A stretch of 64,000 nt of DNA, from the NCBI GenBank assembly GCA_000155435.1, contig DS990262.1, forward strand, positions 471,062-535,061, written 5' to 3'. This DNA comes from Clostridiales bacterium 1_7_47FAA (GTDB lineage: Bacteria; Bacillota; Clostridia; Lachnospirales; Lachnospiraceae). Made by a program: the position numbers and the translations under genes. Positions 1 to 11,127 of the stretch are shown here, piece by piece; position 1 is the first letter of the stretch, and every line of letters begins with the position of its first letter. The notes under the pieces were generated by a model. That model was not told the origin of the DNA, searched no databases, and saw only the letters and a program-made list of their open reading frames with translations.

Positions 1-417
1 ACTTGAATTTTTCAAGTCCTCTTTTTCAATTTTGTCAGCTGCTCCTTTCATGTCTGTTTCGTGATCTGCGTGTAGTTCCCTGTAAACTGACCTAAGCCTC
101 ACAAGTAATTATCCCATTCCCGAATATTCTGAGTTTGCTATTTTCTTGAACCAGTTTCCCCTATATTTCCCAAGTTCTTTTTGGTCTAAAACTTTGTAGT
201 GTGGTAAGCGCTCAATGAACATTTGAATACCAAATGCGTACTATATCATTTCCGCTTCATTATCGCCCCCTCCCTTCCCCCCCTCTTTGCCGGATGCAGA
301 TTACCAATAAAACCAAATTGCACATTCAGCCGCATTTTGTTAATATGGTTTTAATGATGGTCAAAGATAATGGTTTAATTGGTTATAGAAAGTGAATATG
401 GAGGGGAATGCTGACAT
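1..417. other. Intergenic region before the sigma-54 activator
   Basis: No gene is supported here. The region is AT-rich. At 1-17 an inverted repeat (ACTTGAA, loop TTT, TTCAAGT) is followed by a T-rich stretch and could be the terminator of a gene outside the window. Near the activator gene there are several ATTGGT/ACCAAT half-sites (303-308 and 375-384), which recur just upstream of the sigma-54 promoter at 2762. The activator start at 418 is preceded by GGAGGGG at about 400-406. Confidence 0.4.
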
Positions 418-2697
<2,280 letters not shown>

Positions 2698-2761
2698 TAA
2701 AAATAGACCATTTATTAGCGGACAGTGGAACGGAAATAAAGGAAAAATCCCGTCATAAAAG

Positions 2762-2778
2762 TTGGCATGAATTTTGCT
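2762..2778 (+). promoter_or_regulatory. Sigma-54 (-24/-12) promoter of the C-S lyase operon
   Basis: TTGGCATGAATTTTGCT matches the sigma-54 consensus TGGCAC-N5-TTGCW. GG lies at 2764-2765 and GC at 2776-2777 with the required 10-nt gap. Expected transcription start is about 2789, giving a leader of about 43 nt before the ATG at 2832. The gene just upstream encodes a sigma-54 activator, which strongly supports the call. Confidence 0.9.
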
Positions 2779-2831
2779 CATATATAATAATATAAATTTA
2801 CTGCGATATAGCAGGGATTGGAAGGGTGAAC

Positions 2832-4007
2832 ATGAAATACAATTTTGACGAAATCATTGACCGCAGCCACAACAGGTCCGCCAAGTATGACGAAGCAGGT
2901 AAGAAATTCGGCTCCCAGGATGTGATTCCGCTGTGGATTGCGGACATGGACTTCAGGACGGCCCAGCCCGTGATTGATGCCTTAAAGGCCAGGGCAGAGG
3001 AAGGAATCTGGGGTTATACATCCCGTCCGGATTCTTACTATGAGGCTGTATGCGGATGGCAGAAGCGCCATAACGGATGGGATATTGACAAGAGCATGAT
3101 CAGTTTTAACCTGGGAGTGGTTCCTGCGCTGTCCTCCATGGTCCATGTGTTCACGGAGCCAGGGGACAAGGTGCTGATCCAGACGCCTGTGTACTCTGAA
3201 TTTTACGATGTGACTGAGAGCTGGGGACGTGAAGTGGTGGAAAGCCCGCTGACAGAGCAGGACGGACGCTGGACCATTGATTTTAAGGACTTTGAGGAAA
3301 AGGCAAAGCAGGCAAGGATTTTCTTCCTGTGCAGCCCACACAACCCCTTGGGCATTGTGTGGACAAGGGAAGAGCTTGAGAGGATGTGCAATATCTGTAT
3401 TGCCAATGATGTGCTGATTGTTTCGGATGAGATCCATTCAGACCTGATTTTCCATGGTAAGAAGCATATTCCCACCGCCACCTTATCGCCTGGGATAGCA
3501 GCCCATGTGATCAGCTGCATTTCCGGCACCAAGACCTTTAACCTGGCAGGGCTTCAGGCATCGGCCACCATTTTCCCCAATCAGGAGTTAAAGGCACGGT
3601 TCGATAAGTTCTGGTTTAATCTGGATATACACCGTAACAATGCATTCAGCACCATTGCCATGGAAGTGGCGTTCAATGAAGGGGAAGAGTGGCTGGAGCA
3701 GCTGTTGGAGTATATCGGAGGGAATTTTGAATTCATAAAGGATTACTGCGCTGCCAATATCCCAGAGGTTAAGCCCAATGTGCCGGATGCAACCTATCTG
3801 GTATGGCTGGACTGCCGGGGCCTTGGCATGGGCAATGAGGAGTTAAGGAGTTTCATGATCCACAAAGCCGGCCTCGGACTGAATGAGGGGTGGTCCTTTG
3901 GCCGCAGTTTATCAGGCTTCATGCGTCTCAACGCGGCCTGCCCGCGTCCTGTGCTTGAAAAAGCCATGGAACAGCTGAAGCAGGCAGTAGACGCAAGAAA
4001 TGCATAA
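2832..4007 (+). CDS. patB: PatB/MalY-family pyridoxal-phosphate C-S lyase (cystathionine beta-lyase type)
   Basis: 391-residue fold-type I PLP enzyme. The N-terminus (DEIIDRSHNRSAKYD) and PLWIADMDF are typical of the PatB/MalY branch, which cleaves cysteine S-conjugates or cystathionine to a thiol, pyruvate and ammonia. The PLP lysine is in SGTKTFNLAG. SPHNPLG and SDEIHSDL are the expected cofactor and substrate motifs. The ATG at 2832 is preferred over an in-frame GTG at 2826 because GGAAGGG is better spaced. It is the first gene after the sigma-54 promoter and is followed by a transporter, a peptidase and a thiol/disulfide enzyme, which supports a role in breaking down imported sulfur compounds. 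A general aminotransferase role cannot be excluded. Confidence 0.85.
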   Translation: MKYNFDEIIDRSHNRSAKYDEAGKKFGSQDVIPLWIADMDFRTAQPVIDALKARAEEGIWGYTSRPDSYYEAVCGWQKRHNGWDIDKSMISFNLGVVPALSSMVHVFTEPGDKVLIQTPVYSEFYDVTESWGREVVESPLTEQDGRWTIDFKDFEEKAKQARIFFLCSPHNPLGIVWTREELERMCNICIANDVLIVSDEIHSDLIFHGKKHIPTATLSPGIAAHVISCISGTKTFNLAGLQASATIFPNQELKARFDKFWFNLDIHRNNAFSTIAMEVAFNEGEEWLEQLLEYIGGNFEFIKDYCAANIPEVKPNVPDATYLVWLDCRGLGMGNEELRSFMIHKAGLGLNEGWSFGRSLSGFMRLNAACPRPVLEKAMEQLKQAVDARNA

Positions 4008-4038
4008 AAGTAATGCATAAAACAATGGAGGTATAGTT

Positions 4039-5583
4039 ATGACAAAAGAAAAGTCTAAAAAAGGGTTTATCGTCCGGGCATTGGACACAGTGGAACGTGT
4101 GGGAAACGGTCTGCCTAATCCAGCCACCATCTTCCTGATACTGACAGGTATCGTGATTGTGCTGTCAGCCATCTGCGCCGCTCTCGGCGTATCCGTAACA
4201 TATGATTTCCTGGACAGCGCCAGCGGTGAGATCTCACAGAAGACAGTACAGGCAGTAAACCTTCTGGCTCCTGACAGCATCCGCCACATGGTAACCACGG
4301 TTGTGTCCAATTTCACCGGTTTCTTTGCTCTGGGTACCGTGTTCACCATCATGATTGGTGTGGGCGTTGCTGACGGGACCGGATTTATGTCCGCATTGCT
4401 GCGCAAGGTGGCTGCTTCCACGCCAAAGGCATTTGTGACAGCCGTGGTTGTATTCCTGGGCATCATGTCCAATATCGCTTCCTCCACCGGCTATGTCGTA
4501 CTGGTTCCCCTTGGGGCCATCCTGTTCATGGCATTTGGACGCCACCCCATTGCCGGTCTTGCGGCTGCGTTTGCAGGCGTTTCCGGCGGCTGGAGCGCAA
4601 ACCTGTTAATCGGTACCAACGACCCCATGTTTGCAGGCATGTCCACCCAGGCCGCACAGATGATTGATCCGGGGTACACGGTCCTTCCTGTCTGTAACTG
4701 GTATTTCATGATGGCTTCCACATTACTGATTACCGTTATCGGAACCATTGTCACGGATAAGCTGGTTGAACCGCGCCTTGCGCCTTATGTGCCGGATGCG
4801 TCTGAGGTTGTACAGGATATTGCTGAGAATGAGAAGCGCGGCATGCGTTGGGCCGGGATTACCGCCCTGGCATATGTGATTTTCATGGCTGTGCTGGTAG
4901 TTCCTTCCAACGGACTTTTAAGAAATCCTGAAACCCACGCATTCCTTACATCCCCATTCATGAGCGGAATCATTTTCTTCATGATGCTTCTGTTCCTGCT
5001 TCCCGGTCTTGCCTACGGTATCGGCGCCGGGACGGTTAAGAATGACAAGGACGTGGTTGCGCTGATGAACAAGACCATTGCAGGGCTTGCAAGCTTCATG
5101 GTACTGATTTTCTTCGCGGCACAGTTTACGGCATGCTTTAACTATTCAAACCTGGGAACCATTATCTCCGTATCAGGTGCCAACTTCCTGCAGTCAGTTG
5201 GATTTGTAGGGCTTCCGCTAATCATCTGCTTCATTGTACTGACGGCGTTCATCAATATTTTCATTGCGGTTGACTCTGCAAAATGGGCTATCATGGCTCC
5301 GATTTTCGTTCCCATGTTCATGCGTCTGGGCCTGTCCCCGGAGCTGACACAGGTTGCTTACCGTATCGGCGATTCCAGCACCAATATCATCGCGCCGCTG
5401 ATGCCTTTCTTCGTACTGACCGTTGCATTCTTCCAGAAGTATGATAAGAAGGCCGGGATCGGAAGCGTTATCTCCACCATGCTGCCCTACTCCCTGGCGT
5501 TCCTGATTGGATGGATCATCATGTTCTCCGTATGGTATCTGCTGGGCCTGCCCTTAGGACCTGGTTCACCTATGTTCTATTAA
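4039..5583 (+). CDS. abgT: AbgT-family transporter (p-aminobenzoyl-glutamate/dipeptide type)
   Basis: 514-residue integral membrane protein. It opens with the AbgT-like N-terminus (LDTVERVGNGLPNPATIFLI) and has about 11-13 hydrophobic segments. Conserved stretches include NLLIGTNDPMFAG and the late RIGDSSTNIIAPLMPFF. AbgT proteins move p-aminobenzoyl-glutamate in E. coli, but the family is broad. In this operon the substrate is more likely a peptide or S-conjugate consumed by the flanking lyase and peptidase; this is inferred from context. A clear GGAGG site precedes the ATG, 31 nt after the lyase stop. Confidence 0.88.
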   Translation: MTKEKSKKGFIVRALDTVERVGNGLPNPATIFLILTGIVIVLSAICAALGVSVTYDFLDSASGEISQKTVQAVNLLAPDSIRHMVTTVVSNFTGFFALGTVFTIMIGVGVADGTGFMSALLRKVAASTPKAFVTAVVVFLGIMSNIASSTGYVVLVPLGAILFMAFGRHPIAGLAAAFAGVSGGWSANLLIGTNDPMFAGMSTQAAQMIDPGYTVLPVCNWYFMMASTLLITVIGTIVTDKLVEPRLAPYVPDASEVVQDIAENEKRGMRWAGITALAYVIFMAVLVVPSNGLLRNPETHAFLTSPFMSGIIFFMMLLFLLPGLAYGIGAGTVKNDKDVVALMNKTIAGLASFMVLIFFAAQFTACFNYSNLGTIISVSGANFLQSVGFVGLPLIICFIVLTAFINIFIAVDSAKWAIMAPIFVPMFMRLGLSPELTQVAYRIGDSSTNIIAPLMPFFVLTVAFFQKYDKKAGIGSVISTMLPYSLAFLIGWIIMFSVWYLLGLPLGPGSPMFY

Positions 5584-5604
5584 TTGAATCGTATGAATTG
5601 ATGC

Positions 5605-5678
5605 GCCGCCCGTCATGCGGCAATTCCATAAACACGGAATGCTTCCGGAGGCCGCCTGTTGGCCCACGGAAGCATTCC
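5605..5678 (+). promoter_or_regulatory. Intergenic hairpins within the sigma-54 operon
   Basis: Two stems lie between the transporter and peptidase genes. A small one pairs GCCGC (5605-5609) with GCGGC (5617-5621). A strong one pairs GGAATGCTTCCG (5636-5647) with CGGAAGCATTCC (5667-5678), 12 bp perfect with a further GGCC/GGCC pair inside. No T-run follows, so mRNA processing or differential stability of operon segments is more likely than termination. Confidence 0.6.
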
Positions 5679-5733
5679 ACATATAATAAACAGCCGATAC
5701 AGGCGGTTTAAGATAAAGAGAGGGATATGCGTT

Positions 5734-6918
5734 ATGAAACCAAAGGAAGGTAGAATAAAAGAACTGCTTCGGGAAAGGGGCCTGGACGGGGCAATCGTCT
5801 CCTCGCCGGAGAATTTCCATTATGTCACAGGTTTTGGGGGACACCAGCACACGGTCTCAAGGCAGCCGGGTTTTACGCTGGCAGTCATGCGCTCGGACGA
5901 TAAGGCGCCCACCCATATAACAACCATGGATTTTGAGGCTGCCACGTTCCGCATTAAGTCCGCGGGTCTTGGCTTTGTGGTCGACCCTTACGACACCTGG
6001 GTCGGATTAAAGACCTGGCCGGAAATCGCCCAGGGAGCAGTGCTTCCCGACAAGGCCAGGATGGAAAGTTCGGCAGACAGACTGGAGCAGTTTGTAAAGG
6101 AATGCGACCTGGCGGATAAACGGATCGGCGTTGAGATGGACTATCTCACGGTTCCGTACTATAATATGATTTGTGAGAAGTTCCCCGAAGCGCAGCTGGT
6201 GGATATCTCAGACCTGTTCGTGTATGCCAGGAGCATCAAGACAGAAGAAGAAATCCAGATGTTCCGGAAGCTCTGCCGCATTGCAGACCATGGATTTACC
6301 CAGGTCAGCAGGATGGCGGGAATCGGGGTATCGGAAAAGGAGATGTCCGACTGCTTCCGGGAGGATGTCATTAAGTCCGGATCCTGCGTGCCAAGCGCCT
6401 GGTCCATGTTTTCCACAGGCCCTTCGGGCGCACGTCTGACCCTTCCGGGCGATGGGATTGTTAAGGACGGTGATGTGGTCAAGTTTGACGCAGGGGTAAA
6501 CGCGGAGTTTGATTTTTATACCACGGATACCTCCAGGGCATGGATCATCGGCAACGGGGACCCGGCCCTGATGAGGCTGAAGGACAGGCTGTATGAGGGG
6601 CAGCGCAGGATGATTGCGGCTGCCAGGCCAGGCCTTCCGATGAATGAGCTGTACCACGCGGCTTATGACTATGTGAAGGAAATGTTCCCCTGCTACAGAA
6701 GGGGACACCAGGGCCATTCCATCAGTATGGGTCCGGCAACGGCAGAGGCGCCCTACATCAATGCCTCAGAGACAAAGCCCCTTGAAGCGGGCATGGTGCT
6801 TGCAATGGAGGTGCCCTGCTATATTGACGGCGTGAACGGATTCAACATCGAGGACATGGTACTGATTACTGAAAACGGATGCGAGGTACTGACACCCTGC
6901 ACCCCACATTATTTGTAA
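5734..6918 (+). CDS. M24-family metallopeptidase (Xaa-Pro aminopeptidase/dipeptidase type)
   Basis: 394 residues. The N-terminal half is a creatinase-like domain (GLDGAIVSSPENFHYVTGF). The C-terminal half is the pita-bread M24 catalytic domain with metal ligands in KFDAGV, FYTTDTSR, GHQGHSIS, AMEVPCY and NIEDMVLI. Such enzymes remove an N-terminal residue before proline or split Xaa-Pro dipeptides; some members instead cleave other small amides. The ATG at 5734 is chosen over an in-frame start at 5659, which falls inside the strong intergenic hairpin; GAGAGGG precedes 5734. As third gene of the sigma-54 operon it probably hydrolyses the peptide imported by the AbgT-like protein. Confidence 0.85.
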   Translation: MKPKEGRIKELLRERGLDGAIVSSPENFHYVTGFGGHQHTVSRQPGFTLAVMRSDDKAPTHITTMDFEAATFRIKSAGLGFVVDPYDTWVGLKTWPEIAQGAVLPDKARMESSADRLEQFVKECDLADKRIGVEMDYLTVPYYNMICEKFPEAQLVDISDLFVYARSIKTEEEIQMFRKLCRIADHGFTQVSRMAGIGVSEKEMSDCFREDVIKSGSCVPSAWSMFSTGPSGARLTLPGDGIVKDGDVVKFDAGVNAEFDFYTTDTSRAWIIGNGDPALMRLKDRLYEGQRRMIAAARPGLPMNELYHAAYDYVKEMFPCYRRGHQGHSISMGPATAEAPYINASETKPLEAGMVLAMEVPCYIDGVNGFNIEDMVLITENGCEVLTPCTPHYL

Positions 6919-6934
6919 GGGAGATGGATCATTG

Positions 6935-8623
6935 ATGAAGGTTGTGATTGTAGGAGGTGTGGCCGGAGGCGCAGGAACCGCCGCAAGGCTTCGCAGGAAC
7001 GATGAGACGGCGGAAATCATCATGCTGGAAAGAGGGGCATATATTTCCTATGCCAACTGCGGGCTGCCCTATTATATCGGCGGCGTGATTACGGACAAGG
7101 ACGCCCTGCAGCTTCAGACCCCGGAGCGTTTCCATGCACGCTTTAACGTGGATGTGCGTGTGGACAGCCAGGTGGTATCCGTGGACACGGAGAAAAAGTG
7201 CGTGGTTGTAAGGCATGGGGAAGAAACCTATGAGGAAAGCTACGACAAGCTGGTGCTTTCGCCGGGAGCAGGACCTGTCCGTCCGGGTATTCCGGGGATA
7301 GGGGAGAATCATGTATTCACCCTGAGGAACATACCTGACACCTATGCGGTATATGACTTTGTGAAGGAACATAAGCCTGCCTCCTGCGCTGTCATCGGAG
7401 CCGGCTTCATCGGACTTGAGATGGCTGAGAACCTGGCTGAACAGGGCATCAGGGTATCGGTGGTGGAGGGGGCTGGTCATGTAATGCCTCCTATGGACAT
7501 GGATATGGCCCATGCAGTACATAACTATATCCGGGCGCAGGGGATTGGACTCTATCTGGGACATACCTGCGCGTCCATGGATAAGGACGGGGTCATCCTG
7601 GATAATGGCGCCAGGGTGCCGGCAGACATGGTAATCATGAGCATCGGGGTGCGCCCGGATACCGGATTCTTAAAGGACAGCGGCATTGAACTGGGAGCCA
7701 GAGGGGAAATCCTCGTGAACCAGTACATGGAAACCTCGGCGGAAGATGTTTACGCCCTTGGGGACGCAGTGTCCGTGGAGCATGTGGTCAGCGGACAGAA
7801 GGTGCTGATTCCCCTGGCATCCCCGGCCAATAAGCAGGGGCGCATCGTGGGCGACAACCTCTGCGGCAGAAAGACCGCCTATAAGGGAAGCCAGGGCACT
7901 TCGGTGATGAAGTTTTTTGATATGACCGTTGCAGTGACCGGGGAAAAGGAAGAATCCCTCATTGCCCAGGGAAGGCCCTACCGCAAGGTAATCACCACCT
8001 CCGCGTCCCAGGCAGGCTATTATCCGGGCGGGGACATGATGACCATCAAGACCCTGTTTGACCCTGGGACAGCCGTTATCCTGGGCGCGCAGATCGTGGG
8101 CGGGAAAGGCGTGGACAAGAGGATTGACGACCTGGCCAACGCGGTGCGCTTTCAGCTGACCGGATATGATTTACAGGAAATGGAACTGGCCTATGCGCCT
8201 CCATTTTCATCGGCCAAGGACCCTGTGAACATGGCGGGGTATGTTATCGGCAATGTGATGGAAGGCCTTATGAAGCCTTTCTATCTGGAAGACCTGGACA
8301 GCATTCCTGAAGATGCGGTCCGGCTGGACGTGCGCACCGAGGAGGAGTATGCCGGGGGGACCATCCCGGGCTTTATCAATATTCCTCTGGACAGCTTAAG
8401 GGAGCGCATGGGTGAACTGGATCTGACTAAGGACATATATATTACATGCCAGATTGGGCTGAGGGGTTATCTTGCCCAGAGGATCCTTGACCAGGCAGGG
8501 GCCAGGACATGGAACTTAAGCGGCGGATACCGGTTCTATGAGATGATGGCAAAGGATGAACAGTCCATGGCAGCCGCCATGACCATGTGCACGGAATGCG
8601 GTATGGAAGTAAATGCAAAATAA
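6935..8623 (+). CDS. CoA-disulfide reductase-like flavoprotein with C-terminal rhodanese domain
   Basis: 562 residues. The N-terminal FAD-binding motif (VVIVGGVAGGAGTAARLRR) and the single redox cysteine in ANCGLPYYIGG (Cys42) are the hallmark of the CoA-disulfide reductase/NADH oxidase/persulfide reductase group. A second Rossmann motif (IGAGFIGLEMAENL) binds NAD(P)H. The last 110 residues are a rhodanese domain (RLDVRTEEEYAGGTIPG) with the active cysteine in TCQIGLRG. The protein ends in CTECG, two extra cysteines. Fused proteins of this kind reduce CoA persulfides or polysulfides, which fits a cluster that releases thiols or sulfide. TTG at 6932 is an alternative start. Last gene of the operon, followed by a strong terminator. 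Confidence 0.88.
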   Translation: MKVVIVGGVAGGAGTAARLRRNDETAEIIMLERGAYISYANCGLPYYIGGVITDKDALQLQTPERFHARFNVDVRVDSQVVSVDTEKKCVVVRHGEETYEESYDKLVLSPGAGPVRPGIPGIGENHVFTLRNIPDTYAVYDFVKEHKPASCAVIGAGFIGLEMAENLAEQGIRVSVVEGAGHVMPPMDMDMAHAVHNYIRAQGIGLYLGHTCASMDKDGVILDNGARVPADMVIMSIGVRPDTGFLKDSGIELGARGEILVNQYMETSAEDVYALGDAVSVEHVVSGQKVLIPLASPANKQGRIVGDNLCGRKTAYKGSQGTSVMKFFDMTVAVTGEKEESLIAQGRPYRKVITTSASQAGYYPGGDMMTIKTLFDPGTAVILGAQIVGGKGVDKRIDDLANAVRFQLTGYDLQEMELAYAPPFSSAKDPVNMAGYVIGNVMEGLMKPFYLEDLDSIPEDAVRLDVRTEEEYAGGTIPGFINIPLDSLRERMGELDLTKDIYITCQIGLRGYLAQRILDQAGARTWNLSGGYRFYEMMAKDEQSMAAAMTMCTECGMEVNAK

Positions 8624-8661
8624 GATGTGAATTAACAGGGAATTTTGGATAAATTGAAGAT

Positions 8662-8719
8662 TGACGCAGAATGTTGGTTGGAGTAGGCTTTTATAGATAA
8701 CATTCTGCGTCATTTTTTT
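8662..8719 (+). terminator. Rho-independent terminator of the sigma-54 operon
   Basis: TGACGCAGAATGTT (8662-8675) pairs perfectly over 14 bp with AACATTCTGCGTCA (8699-8712), followed by a run of seven T. Confidence 0.93.
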
Positions 8720-8763
8720 GTGGTAATATGGGTGCGCAGTGGGAAGAGGACGGTAAAAGGTAC

Positions 8764-10113
8764 ATGGAAAAGAGGAATCCGGGGGGATACATGTTTTCCA
8801 ATGCAGACTTGAGGAGATTGATATTTCCGCTGATTGTGGAGCAGATCCTGGCTGTGTCAGTGGGGATGGTGGATACCATGATGGTATCAAGCGTGGGGGA
8901 AGCGGCTACCTCGGGCGTGTCCCTGGTGGATATGGTCAATACCCTGTTCATCAATATATTTGCAGCGGTGGCCACCGGAGGCGCCGTGGTGTCCTCCCAG
9001 TACCTGGGACAGAAGCGGCAGGACAGGGCCTGCCAGTCCGCGGACCAGCTGTTAATCATAACCGGGATACTTTCCCTGGTCATCATGACGGTTTGCATCG
9101 TGTTCCGCAGAGGCTTCCTGTCACTGCTCTACAGCGGCGTGGCAGAGGATGTGATGAGGAATGCCAGGACTTATCTGGTAATATCAGCCATATCCTATCC
9201 GTTCCTGTCGGTTTATAATTCCTGCGCGGCCCTGTTCCGCTCCATGGGCAATTCAAAGATTTCCATGCAGGCGTCCATTGTCATGAATGTGATAAATGTC
9301 ATAGGGGATTCTGTTTTCATATTCATCTTCCACTGGGGAGTGGCGGGAGCCGCCCTTGCATCCCTGATATCCCGGATGACCGCCTGCTTTATCCTGCTGC
9401 TGCGCCTGAGGAACAGAAACCTGGATATCTATATCGGGACCAGCCTTAAGATGAACCGGCGCATGGTCAGGCAGATCCTTCATATCGGGATCCCCAATGG
9501 GATTGAAAACAGCATCTTCCAACTGGGCCGCGTCCTGGTGGTGGGGATCATCGCCATGTTCGGCACCACCCAGATTGCCGCCAATGCCATTGCCAACAAT
9601 CTGGACGGCATGGGCGTCCTTCCGGGGCAGGCCATGAGCCTGGCAATCATAACCGTGGTCGGACGCTGTGTGGGGGCGGGGGATTTTAAACAGGCGGATT
9701 ATTATGCAAGGAAAATGATGAAGGCAACCTACCTTATCAGCGGCCTTTGCTGTATTGCCGTCATCCTGACCATGCCGTTCACACTGAAACTGTATGGGCT
9801 GTCCCAGGAGGCGCGGCGGCTGGGAGGCATCCTGGTGCTGATCCACAATGGATGCGCCATCCTGATCTGGCCGGCCTCCTTCTGCCTGGCGAATGTCCTG
9901 AGGGCTGCCAATGACGTGAAATTCCCCATGTGTGTGTCCATTGTGTCCATGGTGGTGTTCCGTATCGGCTTCAGCTTCCTGCTGGCGGCCGGACTGGGCA
10001 TGGGCGCGGTGGGCGTGTGGTGGGCCATGATTGCCGACTGGGTTGTGCGGTCTTCTTTCTTTGCCTGGAGGTTTTTTGGCGGGAAGTGGAAGACGTTTTA
10101 TGTCCGGGGCTAG
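8764..10113 (+). CDS. MATE-family multidrug/cation exporter
   Basis: 449 residues with 12 predicted membrane segments in two repeated halves. The start FSNADLRRLIFPLIVEQILAV and the repeats VDTMMVSSVGE and QIAANAIANNLDG are typical of the DinF/NorM branch of MATE antiporters, which expel drugs or metabolites with Na+ or H+. ATG 8764 is preferred to an in-frame ATG at 8728 because it is better placed after GGTAAAAGG and lies farther from the preceding terminator. The substrate cannot be read from sequence. Its stop codon is embedded in the left end of a long palindromic element. Confidence 0.88.
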   Translation: MEKRNPGGYMFSNADLRRLIFPLIVEQILAVSVGMVDTMMVSSVGEAATSGVSLVDMVNTLFINIFAAVATGGAVVSSQYLGQKRQDRACQSADQLLIITGILSLVIMTVCIVFRRGFLSLLYSGVAEDVMRNARTYLVISAISYPFLSVYNSCAALFRSMGNSKISMQASIVMNVINVIGDSVFIFIFHWGVAGAALASLISRMTACFILLLRLRNRNLDIYIGTSLKMNRRMVRQILHIGIPNGIENSIFQLGRVLVVGIIAMFGTTQIAANAIANNLDGMGVLPGQAMSLAIITVVGRCVGAGDFKQADYYARKMMKATYLISGLCCIAVILTMPFTLKLYGLSQEARRLGGILVLIHNGCAILIWPASFCLANVLRAANDVKFPMCVSIVSMVVFRIGFSFLLAAGLGMGAVGVWWAMIADWVVRSSFFAWRFFGGKWKTFYVRG

Positions 10114-10274
10114 AGCCTGTTTGAAAATTCATTCCCGCCGTCTGCACGCCCCACTTCGCGGTATATTTGGCCCCGATTCAGTCAGCGTAGCCCGCTACGC
10201 CTCCATCATCGGGACCAAATCTCCCACAAAGTGGGACGCACAGCCGACGGAAAGCAATTTTCAAACAGGCTCTA
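10111..10274 (-). repeat. 164-bp near-perfect palindromic element with predicted minus-strand RNA fold
   Basis: Two 80-nt arms (10111-10190 and 10195-10274) flank a 4-nt loop and align without gaps, 61 of 80 positions being Watson-Crick. The outer 19 nt (TAGAGCCTGTTTGAAAATT) are perfect. Of 19 arm mismatches, 9 would be G-U pairs if the minus strand were RNA and none would be on the plus strand. The element contains the stop codon of the MATE gene. It resembles a miniature mobile or REP-like palindrome; I do not recognise a named family. Confidence 0.85.
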
Positions 10275-10401
10275 GTGCTCCATCATGATAAATATCGGAG
10301 GTCCGGCATAAACTTTGGGTGAAAGGGGATAAAATAACTATACGTATTTTCCGGATTATGTTACTATAAGACATATATAAATGGATGGGAGATGACAGAT
10401 C

Positions 10402-11112
10402 ATGAAGGTAACATATATCCATCACAGCAGTTTTATGGCGGAACTGGAACATGCAGCGCTTCTGTTTGATTATTTTGAGGGGGAGATTCCTGCGGTGGAG
10501 GGGGACAAGCCGCTTTTCGTGTTCGCCAGCCACAGGCATGGGGACCATTTCTCCCGCTCTATCTTTGAATTGGCGGACAAAAGAAGGAATGTAACCTATG
10601 TCCTGTCGGATGATATCTGGACAAGGCAGGTGCCGGAAGAGCTTTTGGGAAGGACCACCTTCCTGGGGCCGGGCGAGGACACAAGGCTGTTGGACGGGGC
10701 AGGGGAGCCTCTGGACATCGAGGCATTTAAGTCCACGGACGAAGGGGTGGCATTCCTGGTTAAGGCGGAGGGGAAAGTCATTTACCATGCAGGGGATTTG
10801 AATAACTGGGTGTGGGAAGGCGAACCGGAGAAGGATAACCAGAGGATGAGCGAGCGGTATCATACGGAGCTTGCCAAGCTGGCCGGATACCATATCGATG
10901 TGGCGTTCATGCTGATTGACCCCAGACAGGAAAAGGATTTTTATCTGGGTATGGATGATTTCATGCGCACGGTGGGTGCGGATGTGGTATTCCCCATGCA
11001 TTTCTGGGGAGACTTTGAAGCGGCGGCCAGGTTCAAGGCCCTGCCATGTGCCAGGGACTATCAGGACAGGATACGGGAAATACACAAAAAGGGCGAGAGC
11101 TTTATTGTATAA
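10402..11112 (+). CDS. Metallo-beta-lactamase-fold hydrolase (UlaG/RomA-like)
   Basis: 236 residues. Metal-binding motifs typical of the fold are seen: the HxHxDH-type SHRHGDHF near residue 45, HAGDLN near 130 and PMHFWGD near 200. The short length and absence of extra domains place it among small metal-dependent hydrolases of the UlaG-like group, whose substrates vary widely. A GGGAGATGACAG stretch precedes the ATG. It is followed after 15 nt by pyrC and is probably co-transcribed. No specific substrate is proposed. Confidence 0.8.
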   Translation: MKVTYIHHSSFMAELEHAALLFDYFEGEIPAVEGDKPLFVFASHRHGDHFSRSIFELADKRRNVTYVLSDDIWTRQVPEELLGRTTFLGPGEDTRLLDGAGEPLDIEAFKSTDEGVAFLVKAEGKVIYHAGDLNNWVWEGEPEKDNQRMSERYHTELAKLAGYHIDVAFMLIDPRQEKDFYLGMDDFMRTVGADVVFPMHFWGDFEAAARFKALPCARDYQDRIREIHKKGESFIV

Positions 11113-11127
11113 GAAAGGAATTGGACT

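Noticed and set aside
314-340. Second sigma-54 promoter upstream of the activator gene (TTGCAC near 319)
   Set aside because: There is no GG at the required 10-nt distance upstream of the GC.
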